DNA from: Streptomyces zaomyceticus
Lineage (GTDB): Bacteria; Actinomycetota; Actinomycetes; Streptomycetales; Streptomycetaceae
Direction of reading: 5' to 3'
Assembly (NCBI RefSeq): GCF_014656215.1
Contig: NZ_BNBZ01000001.1
Location: 62,001 to 126,000 of the forward strand
DNA: 64,000 nt
Shown: positions 1 to 7,778 of the stretch, one piece after another
Position numbering within the stretch: the stretch's first letter is position 1
Layout: each line of letters begins with the position of its first letter
Made by a program: the position numbers and the translations under genes
The notes under the pieces: model-generated
Told to the model about the DNA's origin: nothing
Database searches by the model: none
What the model saw: only the letters and a program-made list of their open reading frames with translations

Positions 1-196
1 CCTGTGGAACCGGTCACGGCCGAAGCTCCGCCTCCGGCCCGTGAACCGGCCCCCCGAGGCCGCGGCCTCGGCCCGTGGAACCGGCTCTGCCAGGTCACGG
101 CGCCGCTGCCCGCCGAACCGGCTCCGCCGGGTCGCGGCGCCGCCTCGCGAAACCTGATCCTCGAAACTTCACCCGCGCCCCGTAGGGTGGCGGCCC
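1..196. other. Left-edge non-coding stretch with short degenerate repeats
   Basis: No gene can be supported here. Short near-repeats of the form CCGTGGAACCGGC and GCCGAACCGGCTCCGCC recur across the first 140 bases. They could be the tail of a gene outside the window or intergenic repeats. The box TAGGGT at 183-188 lies 8 nt before the GTG of the first gene and is a likely leaderless -10 element. Confidence 0.4.
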
Positions 197-1414
197 GTGA
201 CCTCAGTCGACGCCGCCTCCCCCGCGCTGATCGTCGTGCGCACCCTGCTCGCGCTCGCCGTCGTCTTCGTGCTGCTCGCAACCACCGGGTGGACGTCGAT
301 CCGGCACCGCGCCGAGCCCGGCGGCCCCTCCCGTGAGACCGCGCTCGCCGCCTGGGCGCGCGACCGGATCGACCACCGTCCGCTGCCGGGTCCGACCACG
401 CCCGCCCAGGGCGTCGCCGCCTTCTTCGCCGGTCTCGGCCAGGCACGTGCCGCCGGTCTGGCCGAACGGCATCCGCTCGTCGTCGGCAATCTCAACGGCG
501 CGCCGGTGGCCCTGCGCTACCGCGCCAACCGGATCACCCTCGGCCGTGCGCTCACGACCGAGCGGAACAGAATCCACGACTCCCGGCTCTCCGCCGAGGG
601 CCGCCACGAGGCGCGGCGCCGGCTCGACCGCTTCGGCTCGCTGCTGCGGCCCGGCCGGCAGATCCTCGCTTTCGATCCCACCGGTACGGGGCGGGCCGCC
701 GAGGTCCTCGGGGATCTGGAGCGGGCCGGACGGGTCTCGGTGATCGTGCCCGGGGTCGACACCAATCTCCTCACCTTCCAGAAGACCCACGGCCGGTACA
801 GGGCACCCGTCGGCATGGCCGAGGCCCTCTACGCCGCCGAGCGGCGGGCCTCCCCCGGCACCAGGGTCGCCGTGATCGCCTGGGCCGACTACACCGCGCC
901 CGTCGGGGTCGGCGTCGACGCCATGACCGGCCGGCTCGCCGAGGGCGGCGCCGAACGGCTCGTGGGACTGACCGAGGCGCTGCCCGGGGACGCGCGCGTG
1001 GCGCTGTTCTGCCACAGCTACGGCTCCGTGCTCTGCGGGGTCGCGGCGCCGCGGCTGCCCGCCCGGGTGACGGACCTGGCCGTGGCGGGAAGCCCCGGGA
1101 TGCGGGTGGAGCGGGCGAGCGACCTCGCCACGCCCGCGCGCGTGTGGGCGATGCGGGACGCCGACGACTGGATCGAGGACGTGCCGCACCTGGAGCTGGC
1201 CGGCGTCGGGCACGGGGCCGACCCGGTGGCCCCGGAGTTCGGCGCCCGACTGCTCTCGGCGCGGGGCGCGATCGGCCACAGCGGCTATTTCGAGCCTGGC
1301 ACGGAGAGCCTCGGCAACTTCGCCGCGATAGGCGTCGGCTCCTACGGGAACCTCGTCTGCGCACGTGCCGACAGCGCTTGCCACGACGGAATATCCGGCG
1401 CGGAAGGGCGCTGA
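197..1414 (+). CDS. Membrane-anchored alpha/beta-hydrolase, DUF1023 family (copy 1)
   Basis: This 405-residue protein has an N-terminal hydrophobic segment at about residues 11-32, so the catalytic part is probably outside the membrane or secreted. The nucleophile elbow is seen as CHSYGS with Ser at residue 274. A downstream GHSGYF (His361) fits the acid-base His of the alpha/beta-hydrolase fold. The family is usually annotated DUF1023 and its substrate is unknown. The GTG start is chosen because TAGGGT (183-188) sits 8 nt upstream, as in a leaderless gene. It is a clear paralogue of the protein at 4991-5971: both share VVGNL-GAP-LRY and HSYGSV blocks. It stands outside the downstream two-component cluster and may have arisen by local duplication. 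Confidence 0.85.
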   Translation: MTSVDAASPALIVVRTLLALAVVFVLLATTGWTSIRHRAEPGGPSRETALAAWARDRIDHRPLPGPTTPAQGVAAFFAGLGQARAAGLAERHPLVVGNLNGAPVALRYRANRITLGRALTTERNRIHDSRLSAEGRHEARRRLDRFGSLLRPGRQILAFDPTGTGRAAEVLGDLERAGRVSVIVPGVDTNLLTFQKTHGRYRAPVGMAEALYAAERRASPGTRVAVIAWADYTAPVGVGVDAMTGRLAEGGAERLVGLTEALPGDARVALFCHSYGSVLCGVAAPRLPARVTDLAVAGSPGMRVERASDLATPARVWAMRDADDWIEDVPHLELAGVGHGADPVAPEFGARLLSARGAIGHSGYFEPGTESLGNFAAIGVGSYGNLVCARADSACHDGISGAEGR

Positions 1415-1488
1415 CGCGCGTAGATCACGTAATTTCGGGACCTTTCGGAGGGGCGACGCACGGGCACGCGCCGCTTACGATGAGGCGT

Positions 1489-2382
1489 ATGGGTGATGTG
1501 CTGGCCGGAATTCATGCCACCTGGGAGTTCGAGAGCGACGCCCTCGTCATCCGCTTCGATCGGGGGAACCGTGCGCCAAGACTCTTCAACGTGCTGCGCG
1601 AACGACGAGTACCGCACGAGGCGCTGGCGTCGGTGACGCTCACGCCCGGCAAGCGGGGCACCGTCGTGCTGCACGCCGTGCCCAGGCCGGGTGCCGATCC
1701 ACTGATGGAGGCGGCCGCGGGACAGCTGGCGGAGAACTGCGATCCGTACCGCCTGGTGCTCCCGGCGGACCGGGAGACGCTCGCCGAGTACTACCGGGAC
1801 GAACTGCGGACGGTCCTGGCCGCACGCACGGCGGGCTCGCCGTACGCGGAGGACCCGACGGACCCCGTGGGCTCCTCGGACGTGACGCCCGCCGACCGCT
1901 TCCTGGTGTCACCGCCGCTGGGTCCGCAGTCCTTCAAGGCGTACGACGGGAAGGCGAGCTTCGACGGGCAGTCGGAGGTCTCGTTCCGCTGGTCGTGGAC
2001 GGGTGCGTCCTCCGAGAAGTGGAAGGCGGGTGACCAGTTCTTCCAGGTACGGGACCTCTGCGGGGTCGAATGGCGCTCGCCGGACGTCCTCGACGGGCAT
2101 CTGCGTCTGGTGCCCCGGGGCGGCGAACCCCGGGCCTCCCAGGCCGACCGGGACCCCGCCTCCGTCGTCTTCGGCCTCGGCTACGGGCCGGTGCACCTGT
2201 CCCTCCCCTTCGCGGCGGCGGTCCTCGCGGCGATCCGGAGCTCGGATCGCGTGCCCGCGCGCGTCGCCACTCCCGGTGCCGTCGCCGAAAGGATTCGGCA
2301 CCTGGGTGAACTGCACCAGGCGGGACTGGTGACGGACGAGGAGTTCTCGGCGAAGAAGGCGGAGCTCCTCGCGGAGCTGTGA
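1489..2382 (+). CDS. DUF4429 domain protein with C-terminal SHOCT motif
   Basis: The 297-residue protein has two related beta-rich segments: about residues 3-85, starting GDVLAGIHATWEF, and about 140-220, with a second aromatic-rich FKAYDGKASFDG block. They match the tandem DUF4429 (PH-like) arrangement common in Streptomyces. The last 30 residues (LGELHQAGLVTDEEF to the end) form a SHOCT motif, a short C-terminal element found in many unrelated proteins. No signal peptide or membrane segment is seen, so it is probably cytoplasmic. An ATG 9 nt upstream is also in frame. The start at 1489 is preferred because TACGAT at 1476-1481 lies 7 nt before it, giving a leaderless transcript. The cellular role is unknown. 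Confidence 0.85.
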   Translation: MGDVLAGIHATWEFESDALVIRFDRGNRAPRLFNVLRERRVPHEALASVTLTPGKRGTVVLHAVPRPGADPLMEAAAGQLAENCDPYRLVLPADRETLAEYYRDELRTVLAARTAGSPYAEDPTDPVGSSDVTPADRFLVSPPLGPQSFKAYDGKASFDGQSEVSFRWSWTGASSEKWKAGDQFFQVRDLCGVEWRSPDVLDGHLRLVPRGGEPRASQADRDPASVVFGLGYGPVHLSLPFAAAVLAAIRSSDRVPARVATPGAVAERIRHLGELHQAGLVTDEEFSAKKAELLAEL

Positions 2383-2421
2383 CCGCGCGGCAGACACACG
2401 CAGCGGACCCGCGGCGCCCAC

Positions 2422-2505
2422 GGCTGACGGCTGACGGCTGACGGCTGACGGCTGACGGCTGACGGCTGACGGCTGACGGCTGACGGCTGACGGCTGACGG
2501 CTGAC
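2422..2505. repeat. Perfect 7-bp tandem repeat, 12 copies of GGCTGAC
   Basis: Twelve uninterrupted identical copies of GGCTGAC fill 84 bp, followed by a further GG. The array lies 39 bp after the stop of the DUF4429 gene and about 150 bp before the kinase start. It is outside any gene I support. Because 7 is not a multiple of 3, copy-number change would alter every reading frame but no protein. It is a likely variable-number tandem repeat. Confidence 0.97.
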
Positions 2506-2570
2506 GGAACTCGCACCGCGCGACGCCCGTAGCCTGGGGCGATGTCACCACCCGAGGCCCGGCCCGCCCG

Positions 2571-2623
2571 CCGACGTCATACTCCGGTATCAGGTCGCAG
2601 CCCGGTCCCCGGTATGACGTCGG
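2571..2623. promoter_or_regulatory. Inverted repeat upstream of the DesK-type kinase operon
   Basis: The arm CCGACGTCATAC (2571-2582) is repeated as its exact reverse complement GTATGACGTCGG (2612-2623), 29 bp apart. The right arm is part of CCCCGGTATGACGT (2607-2620). A one-mismatch copy of that 14-mer stands upstream of the second DUF1023 gene at 4904-4917. The position, 33-85 bp before the kinase start, fits an operator for the neighbouring response regulator; that assignment is inference. Confidence 0.6.
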
Positions 2624-2640
2624 GGGGCCGGGTCGCTGCC

Positions 2641-2646
2641 TACTCT
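2641..2646 (+). promoter_or_regulatory. Leaderless -10 box of the kinase gene
   Basis: TACTCT ends 9 nt before the ATG at 2656 and no Shine-Dalgarno sequence separates them. This spacing is seen again at many starts in this window and decides the start of the kinase gene over the ATGs at 2542 and 2614. Confidence 0.5.
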
Positions 2647-2655
2647 GGGCGGGTC

Positions 2656-4131
2656 ATGGCTACCGAACCGCGGCACGAGCCGCCCTCCCCCCGACAGCAG
2701 GGTCAGCAGGACCGGCGCGGACAGCTCAGTGGGCTCAGTGGGCTCAGCGCCCGGACGCGCGAGATGTTCCAGGGACTCGGGACCGCGCTCACCACGCCCA
2801 GCACCCCGGGGGCGCCCCTGCTCGCCGATGCCTCCTCGCGGTGGGTGCGGCTGCTCCCGTACGTCGTCGCCCTGGCCTTCGTCGCCTCGCTCCTCCCCAC
2901 CACGGTCCATCTCCTCGCCGGGGACTACGGCGTCAACGGCGCCCTCGCCGGGGCCATCGGCACCGCGCAGACCGCGCCGCTGCTGCTCGCCGTCGTCCGT
3001 CCCCTCCAGGCCTGGTGGATCGTCTTCGCCGCCGATGTGCTCGGCGCCCTCGTGATGCTCGCCGCCGACGGCACGCGCGCCCACCTGTGGCCCTGGACCC
3101 CGCCGGCCGTGGTCGGCTACTGCGCGCTGATGGTCGCGCTGGGCCTGCGCGAGTCCCGTCGGGCGCTGTTCGGTGTCTGGCTCGCGACGGGCGTCGCCGG
3201 ATACGCCCTGGAGGCCTTCCGGCCGGCCGGGTACACCAGCGTCCACACCCTGCTGCTCGTCCTGAGCGGGGTGCTGCTGCTCCTCACCTCGGCGGTACGC
3301 GCGCGTGGCGACGCCCAGCGGCGCCTGGTGGAGCAGGAGACCATCAGCGAGGCCGAACGGGCCCGCCGCACGCTCCTGGAGGAGCGGGCCAGGATCGCCC
3401 GCGAACTCCACGACGTGGTGGCCCACCACATGTCCGTGATCACCGTCCAGGCCGACTCGGCGCCGTACCGCATCCCTGAACTCCCGGACGCGGCCCGCGA
3501 GGAGTTCACCTCGATCGCGGCGAGCGCGCGCGAGTCCCTGGCCGAGATGCGACGGCTGCTGTCCGTGCTGCGCAGTGACGGCAGCGAGGGCGAGCGGGCC
3601 CCGCAGCCGGGGCTCGACCGGGTCCAGCAGCTCGTCGAGGCGACGGTACGGGCGGGGGTGCCGGCCGAGCTGCGGCTCGCCGCCGACCTCGGGGACGTAC
3701 CGCAGGCGGTGGACCTGTCCGCGTACCGGATCGTGCAGGAGGCCCTCGCGAACGTCGTCCGGCACGCGCCGGGGGCGTCGACCCGGGTGTCGATCCGGGC
3801 GGACGGGGGATGGCTGACGATCCTCGTCGTCAACGGGCCCACCGAGGAGGCGCGTTCCGCGGTCGAGCGGGGCGCGTCCGGTACCGGGCACGGGCTCGTC
3901 GGCATGCGGGAGCGCGTACGGTTGACGGGCGGCTCGCTCGACACCGGGCCGCTGCCGGACGGCGGCTTCCGGGTCGCCGCGCGGCTGCCGCTGACACAGG
4001 GGCCGGTCCCGGCCGCCGTGGCGGCACACCCGGAACCGACACCGGACCCGACACCGGACCCTCCCCCGAACCCGAACCCGACCGCGACCCCGAGCCCGAG
4101 CCCGACCCCGACCGCCAAGGACTCCGAGTGA
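2656..4131 (+). CDS. DesK/NarX-type sensor histidine kinase
   Basis: The 491-residue protein begins with a hydrophilic stretch of about 50 residues, then several membrane helices (about residues 60-200). A HisKA_3 dimerisation domain follows with the phosphorylated His in the ARELHDVVAHH motif, and then a HATPase_c domain. The N-box reads VQEALANVVRHA and the G2 box GTGHGLVGMRER, so the ATPase looks intact. The last 30 or so residues are a Pro/Thr-rich tail (PTPDPTPDPPPNPNP and similar), an unusual low-complexity extension. It overlaps the response regulator by 4 nt (GTGA), so the two are translated together. Its signal is unknown. The start is placed at 2656 because of the leaderless box at 2641-2646. 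Confidence 0.9.
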   Translation: MATEPRHEPPSPRQQGQQDRRGQLSGLSGLSARTREMFQGLGTALTTPSTPGAPLLADASSRWVRLLPYVVALAFVASLLPTTVHLLAGDYGVNGALAGAIGTAQTAPLLLAVVRPLQAWWIVFAADVLGALVMLAADGTRAHLWPWTPPAVVGYCALMVALGLRESRRALFGVWLATGVAGYALEAFRPAGYTSVHTLLLVLSGVLLLLTSAVRARGDAQRRLVEQETISEAERARRTLLEERARIARELHDVVAHHMSVITVQADSAPYRIPELPDAAREEFTSIAASARESLAEMRRLLSVLRSDGSEGERAPQPGLDRVQQLVEATVRAGVPAELRLAADLGDVPQAVDLSAYRIVQEALANVVRHAPGASTRVSIRADGGWLTILVVNGPTEEARSAVERGASGTGHGLVGMRERVRLTGGSLDTGPLPDGGFRVAARLPLTQGPVPAAVAAHPEPTPDPTPDPPPNPNPTATPSPSPTPTAKDSE

Positions 4132-4808
4132 CCATCCGCGTGATCATCGTCGACGACCAGGCCATGGTGCGGGCCGGATTCGCCGCGCTGCTCGCCGCCC
4201 AGCCCGACATCGACGTCGTGGGCGAGGCCCCGGACGGGCGGCAGGGCGTCGACGTGGCCCGCTCGACGCACCCGGACGTGGTCCTCATGGACGTACGGAT
4301 GCCGGAGCTGGACGGGCTCGCCGCCGCGCGGGAGATCCTCCACCCGCCGGCCGGGGTCACCCACCGGCCGAAGGTGCTGATGCTGACCACCTTCGACGTG
4401 GACGACTACGTGTACGAGGCGCTGCGCGCCGGCGCGTCCGGCTTCCTCCTGAAGGACGCGCCGCCGGCCGACCTGATCGCGGCGGTACGGGTGGTGGCCG
4501 CGGGCGAGGCTCTGCTGGCCCCCTCCGTGACCCGGCGTCTCATCGCCGACTTCGCCGCCTCCCGGCCCGCGCCGCGCAAGGACACCACGGCGCTGCGGCT
4601 GAACGGTCTCACCCCGCGCGAGACCGAGGTCCTCGAACTCATCGCCCGGGGCCTGTCGAACCAGGAGATCGCCGACCGCCTGGTCCTCGCCGAGCAGACG
4701 GTCAAGACCCACATCGGCCGGGTCCTGGCCAAGCTGGACCTGCGCGACCGGGCGCAGGCGGTGGTCTTCGCGTACGAGTCGGGCCTGGTGACCCCGGGTA
4801 CGACCTGA
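4128..4808 (+). CDS. NarL/FixJ (LuxR-type) response regulator
   Basis: The 226-residue protein has an N-terminal receiver domain with the acidic pair in IIVDDQ, phospho-acceptor Asp in VVLMDVRMPELDG and a conserved Lys in LLKDAP. A C-terminal GerE/LuxR helix-turn-helix follows (LTPRETEVLELIARGLSNQEI to KTHIGRVLAKLDLRDR). The GTG start at 4128 overlaps the kinase stop, so this is its cognate regulator. It probably binds DNA as a phosphorylated dimer. The CCCCGGTATG-type boxes before the kinase and before the next hydrolase are its most obvious candidate targets, which would make the system autoregulated. This target assignment is inference. Confidence 0.92.
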   Translation: MTIRVIIVDDQAMVRAGFAALLAAQPDIDVVGEAPDGRQGVDVARSTHPDVVLMDVRMPELDGLAAAREILHPPAGVTHRPKVLMLTTFDVDDYVYEALRAGASGFLLKDAPPADLIAAVRVVAAGEALLAPSVTRRLIADFAASRPAPRKDTTALRLNGLTPRETEVLELIARGLSNQEIADRLVLAEQTVKTHIGRVLAKLDLRDRAQAVVFAYESGLVTPGTT

Positions 4809-4878
4809 TCCCCCGGTAGCTGTCCCCCGGGGGAAAACCCCACCCCCGCCCTGGTGTTGCCTGCTCCTCCACCCCCTA

Positions 4879-4925
4879 CCCCGGTATGGGCCCGGAGTTG
4901 GCTCCCCGGTGTGACGTGCCGTCAC
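4879..4925. promoter_or_regulatory. CCCCGGTATG / CCCCGGTGTGACGT boxes before hydrolase-acyltransferase operon
   Basis: CCCCGGTATG occurs at 4879-4888 and CCCCGGTGTGACGT at 4904-4917. The second matches the 14-mer at 2607-2620 with one mismatch. GTGACG (4911-4916) and CGTCAC (4920-4925) form a 6-3-6 inverted repeat. The sites lie 66-112 bp before the start of the DUF1023 gene. They are candidate operators for the response regulator encoded just upstream. Confidence 0.55.
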
Positions 4926-4990
4926 CCGTCGTCTTCCTACCTTCCTCTCGCCAGCGAACGAGCGAGCAGTCGAAGAGGGAGGGCGACCCC

Positions 4991-5971
4991 ATGCGCCGTA
5001 TGTCGAGGACCCTGATCACCGCGGCCCTGGTGACCGTCGTGATCGGCGGGACGGCCGGGTGGGCGTCCGGTGACAGCCAGGAGGCCGTGACGGGCGCGCC
5101 GGTCGGGACGGCGGCGTGGCGGGCCGCGGGGCTGCCGGACCCGGAGCGGATGGACCCGGCCGGGGTGGCGCGGTTCTTCGCCGGGCTGAGCCCCGTACGG
5201 CAGCGGGAGCTGGCCCGGACGCACCCGACGGTCGTCGGGAACCTCGACGGGGCGCCGCTGGAGCTGCGCTACGAGGCCAACGCCCGCTCCACGCAGGGGG
5301 CGTTCGACGGGGCCCGGGTCCTCGCCCACGACACCCGCGGCCGGGGTCAGGTGGCCCTGGTGTACGGGGATCTCGCGCGGGCCGAGCACATCGCGGTGAT
5401 CGTGCCCGGCTCCGACATCGACACGGACCACCTGCGGCCGCTCACGGACATGGCGGCCTCCCTGCGCGGGGCGACCGGCGGACGTACGGCGGTCGTCGCC
5501 TGGGCCGGATACACGACCCCGGTCGGCGTCGGCCTGGACGCGGCGACCGGTCGGCTCGCCGAGGCCGGGGCGGACCGGCTCACCCGATTCGTGGACGGTC
5601 TCGCGGCCGTCGGCACGGCCGAGCCGTCCGTGTTCTGCCACAGCTACGGCTCCGTGGTCTGCGGCCTCGCCGCCCGCGATCTGAAGGCCAAGGACCTGGT
5701 GGTCCTCGGCTCCCCGGGGATGCGCGCCGAGAACGTGAACGAGCTCGGCACTTCGGCCCGCGTCTGGGCGGCGAAGGATCCCACCGACTGGATCGACCGG
5801 ATCCCGAACGTCGAGGTCGGGGGTCTGGGGCACGGCGCCGACCCCACCGACCCGGCCTTCGGAGCCCGCCGGATCCCGGCCGAGGACGCCACCGGCCACG
5901 GTGGCTACTTCGCGCCCGGCACCTCCTCCCTCCGCACGTTCGCCGCGATCGCCGGGGGAGACGTCCGATGA
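4991..5971 (+). CDS. Secreted alpha/beta-hydrolase, DUF1023 family (copy 2)
   Basis: The 326-residue protein opens with a signal peptide (MRRMSRTLITAALVTVV) ending near residue 27. The hydrolase fold is shown by FCHSYGS (nucleophile Ser), an acidic DWIDRIPNVE region and GHGGYF near the C-terminus. It is shorter than the paralogue at 197-1414, lacking some inter-strand sequence, but the order of conserved blocks is the same. The ATG at 4991 follows a purine-rich GAGGGAGGG site. Its stop overlaps the acyltransferase start by 4 nt (ATGA), so the two products are made together. An exported hydrolase plus a membrane acyltransferase suggests turnover or modification of a cell-surface ester or lipid; this is inference. 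Confidence 0.88.
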   Translation: MRRMSRTLITAALVTVVIGGTAGWASGDSQEAVTGAPVGTAAWRAAGLPDPERMDPAGVARFFAGLSPVRQRELARTHPTVVGNLDGAPLELRYEANARSTQGAFDGARVLAHDTRGRGQVALVYGDLARAEHIAVIVPGSDIDTDHLRPLTDMAASLRGATGGRTAVVAWAGYTTPVGVGLDAATGRLAEAGADRLTRFVDGLAAVGTAEPSVFCHSYGSVVCGLAARDLKAKDLVVLGSPGMRAENVNELGTSARVWAAKDPTDWIDRIPNVEVGGLGHGADPTDPAFGARRIPAEDATGHGGYFAPGTSSLRTFAAIAGGDVR

Positions 5972-7173
5972 GCACGCTGACGGCGACCGTCCGGAAGATC
6001 GAGTCCGGCACCCCGGCCCATCGCGACCGGGCGATCGACGGGCTGCGCGCCCTGGCCCTGCTCGCGGTGCCCACCGGGCACTGGCTGCTCGGCGGCTTCA
6101 CGCTCTCCTCCGACGGGGCGATCCACAACGCCAGCCCGCTGGGTGCCTTCGCCGGTCTCGCGCCGGTCAGCTGGATCCTCCAGATGCTGGGGATCTTCTT
6201 CCTGGTCGGCGGCTACGCCTCGGTGCTCTCCCACCGGCGCAGGAAGGGCTCCACGGGCGAGTGGCTGAAGGGCCGCCTCGCGCGGCTCGGCCGCCCGGTC
6301 CTCGGGGTCACCGCGGTCTGGGCGGCGCTCCTGCCCGTGCTGCACTTCGGGGTGGGGGTGCCCGTGGACACCCTGCGGACGGCGTCCACGCTGGTGATCC
6401 AGCCGCTCTGGTTCGTCGGGGTGTACACGGTGGTCACCGCGCTGACCCCACTGTGCGTACGGGCGGCCCGGCGCCTCGGGGTGTGGGCGGCGGCCCCGCT
6501 GCTCGGCTCGGTCGCCGTCGTCGACTTCCTGCGGTACGGGCCGTACGCCGACGCCGTGCCGTCCTGGCTGAGCCTGCTGAACATCCTGCCCGGCTGGCTC
6601 TTCGCGTATCAGCTCGGCGTCTCGTGGGGCGAGGGCCGGGTCACCCGGCGGCACGCCTGGGCGCTCCTTCTCGGTGGGGCCGCGCTCTTCGCCGCGCTGC
6701 TCCTGGCCTTCGGCTACCCGGCGTCGATGGTCGGCGTCCCCGGTGAGGCCCGCACCAACTCGCACCCGCCGTCGCTGCTGGTCCTGGCCCTCGCCGCCGC
6801 GCAGAGCGGTGCGGCGATCCTGCTCAGGGACCGGCTGGGCAGGCTTCTGAAGCGGCCCGCGCTCTGGGCGCCGGTCGTGGTCGTCAACCTCTCGGCGATG
6901 ACGATCCTGTGCTGGCACCAGACGGCCATGCTCACGGCCGCGATCCCCGCCTCGTACGTCGGGGAGGTTCCGGGCCTGGTGGGTGCGCCGGACTCGGTCG
7001 GCTGGATCCTGGCCCGGCTGGCGTGGATGCCGGTCTTCGCCGGACTGCTCGTGCTGATCGGCCGGTTCGCCCGGGGCTTCGAGTCCCCCTGGACGAGGAC
7101 CGGACCGGCCCGCCGCACCCTGGCGGGGCTGCTCGCGGCGGGCTTCGCGGTCTTCGCCCTGGGACTGGCGTGA
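5968..7173 (+). CDS. Membrane acyltransferase, acyltransferase family 3
   Basis: The 401-residue polytopic membrane protein has about ten hydrophobic helices. The N-terminal motif DRAIDGLRALALLAV followed by GHW is typical of the OafA/YrhL-like acyltransferase 3 family. That family moves acyl groups onto sugars, lipids or peptides at the cytoplasmic membrane. A conserved CWHQ sits in the second half. Translation is coupled to the upstream DUF1023 hydrolase by an ATGA overlap and both lie downstream of a two-component system. The acceptor cannot be told from sequence. No terminator-like hairpin follows; the gene runs toward the convergent SUKH gene 73 bp away. Confidence 0.88.
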   Translation: MSTLTATVRKIESGTPAHRDRAIDGLRALALLAVPTGHWLLGGFTLSSDGAIHNASPLGAFAGLAPVSWILQMLGIFFLVGGYASVLSHRRRKGSTGEWLKGRLARLGRPVLGVTAVWAALLPVLHFGVGVPVDTLRTASTLVIQPLWFVGVYTVVTALTPLCVRAARRLGVWAAAPLLGSVAVVDFLRYGPYADAVPSWLSLLNILPGWLFAYQLGVSWGEGRVTRRHAWALLLGGAALFAALLLAFGYPASMVGVPGEARTNSHPPSLLVLALAAAQSGAAILLRDRLGRLLKRPALWAPVVVVNLSAMTILCWHQTAMLTAAIPASYVGEVPGLVGAPDSVGWILARLAWMPVFAGLLVLIGRFARGFESPWTRTGPARRTLAGLLAAGFAVFALGLA

Positions 7174-7219
7174 CCGGGACGGCGGGGCGGACCCCTCGTC
7201 CCCGATGGGGGCAGCCGAC

Positions 7220-7251
7220 GGGCGTCAGGTGGGCGTCAGGTGGGCGTCAGG
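7220..7251. repeat. Three tandem copies of an 11-bp unit (GGGCGTCAGGT)
   Basis: Copies at 7220-7230 and 7231-7241 are identical and the third (7242-7251) lacks the last base. The array straddles the stop codon of the SUKH-3 gene, whose final residues are therefore within repeat sequence. Confidence 0.85.
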
Positions 7252-7750
7252 CCCGCATCGGGCCCACGTCGGGCCCGCGTCGGACGAAGAAATCCCGTGC
7301 CTCCCGCTGGGGACCGCGCAGCAGACACCCGAGGGCCTCGTAGGCGCCCGTGCCCAGGAAGTAGGGGCCGGTGTGGTGCATGAGGAAGAAGCGTCCGGTC
7401 TCGTCGACGAGGACCATCGCCCCGTCGAACACCTCGTACCCGACGGGGAAGAGGCGCCGGCCCAGGTTTCCGGCAAGTTCGGCAACGTCCTCGCCGCTCT
7501 CCTCGTAGATCCAGTGCGGGCTGAGGCCGACGGCGTCCGGCGGGGTGCCCGGGACGGCCAACCGCAGTCCGCCGAACTCGCGTACGAAGTCCCGGGCGGC
7601 CGGGAACGCCTCGACGGGGTGCCCTTCTTCGGCGAAGCGATCGGTCACGACCCGGAGGAGTTCCGGCAGCCGCGCACCGATGTCGCGCCCCGGGTGCCAG
7701 CCCGCCTCGGTCAGAACGGCCTCGACCTGGTCCGATGTCATGCTCGCCAT
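7247..7750 (-). CDS. SUKH-3 family immunity-like protein
   Basis: The 167-residue protein shows the SUKH (SMI1/KNR4) pattern of the SUKH-3 subgroup. An N-terminal helix reads VEAVLTEAGWHPGRD, the middle has FVREFGGLRL, followed by FPVG and VLVDETGRFFLMH strands, and the C-terminus has LGTGAYEALGCLLRG. SUKH proteins are mostly antidotes of polymorphic toxins. No toxin gene is adjacent, so this may be an orphan immunity gene; the only toxin-like gene in the window is the RHS gene 34 kb away. The ATG at 7750 has a GGGGAG site about 6 nt upstream; an ATG 9 nt downstream (7741) is an alternative. It ends in the 11-bp repeat array. Confidence 0.8.
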   Translation of the reverse strand: MASMTSDQVEAVLTEAGWHPGRDIGARLPELLRVVTDRFAEEGHPVEAFPAARDFVREFGGLRLAVPGTPPDAVGLSPHWIYEESGEDVAELAGNLGRRLFPVGYEVFDGAMVLVDETGRFFLMHHTGPYFLGTGAYEALGCLLRGPQREARDFFVRRGPDVGPMRA

Positions 7751-7778
7751 CGCGCTCCCCGCACCCTCGTGAGGCGCT

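Noticed and set aside
4..336. Short open frame at the left edge
   Set aside because: Pro/Arg-rich translation without homology, and it overlaps the start of the DUF1023 gene in another frame.
2422..2505. Possible CRISPR array
   Set aside because: The units are 7 bp and directly adjacent, without spacers, and no cas genes are present.
2542..2655. Upstream start of the DesK-type kinase at ATG 2542
   Set aside because: It would place the inverted repeat inside coding sequence and adds a residue stretch without family similarity; the leaderless box favours 2656.
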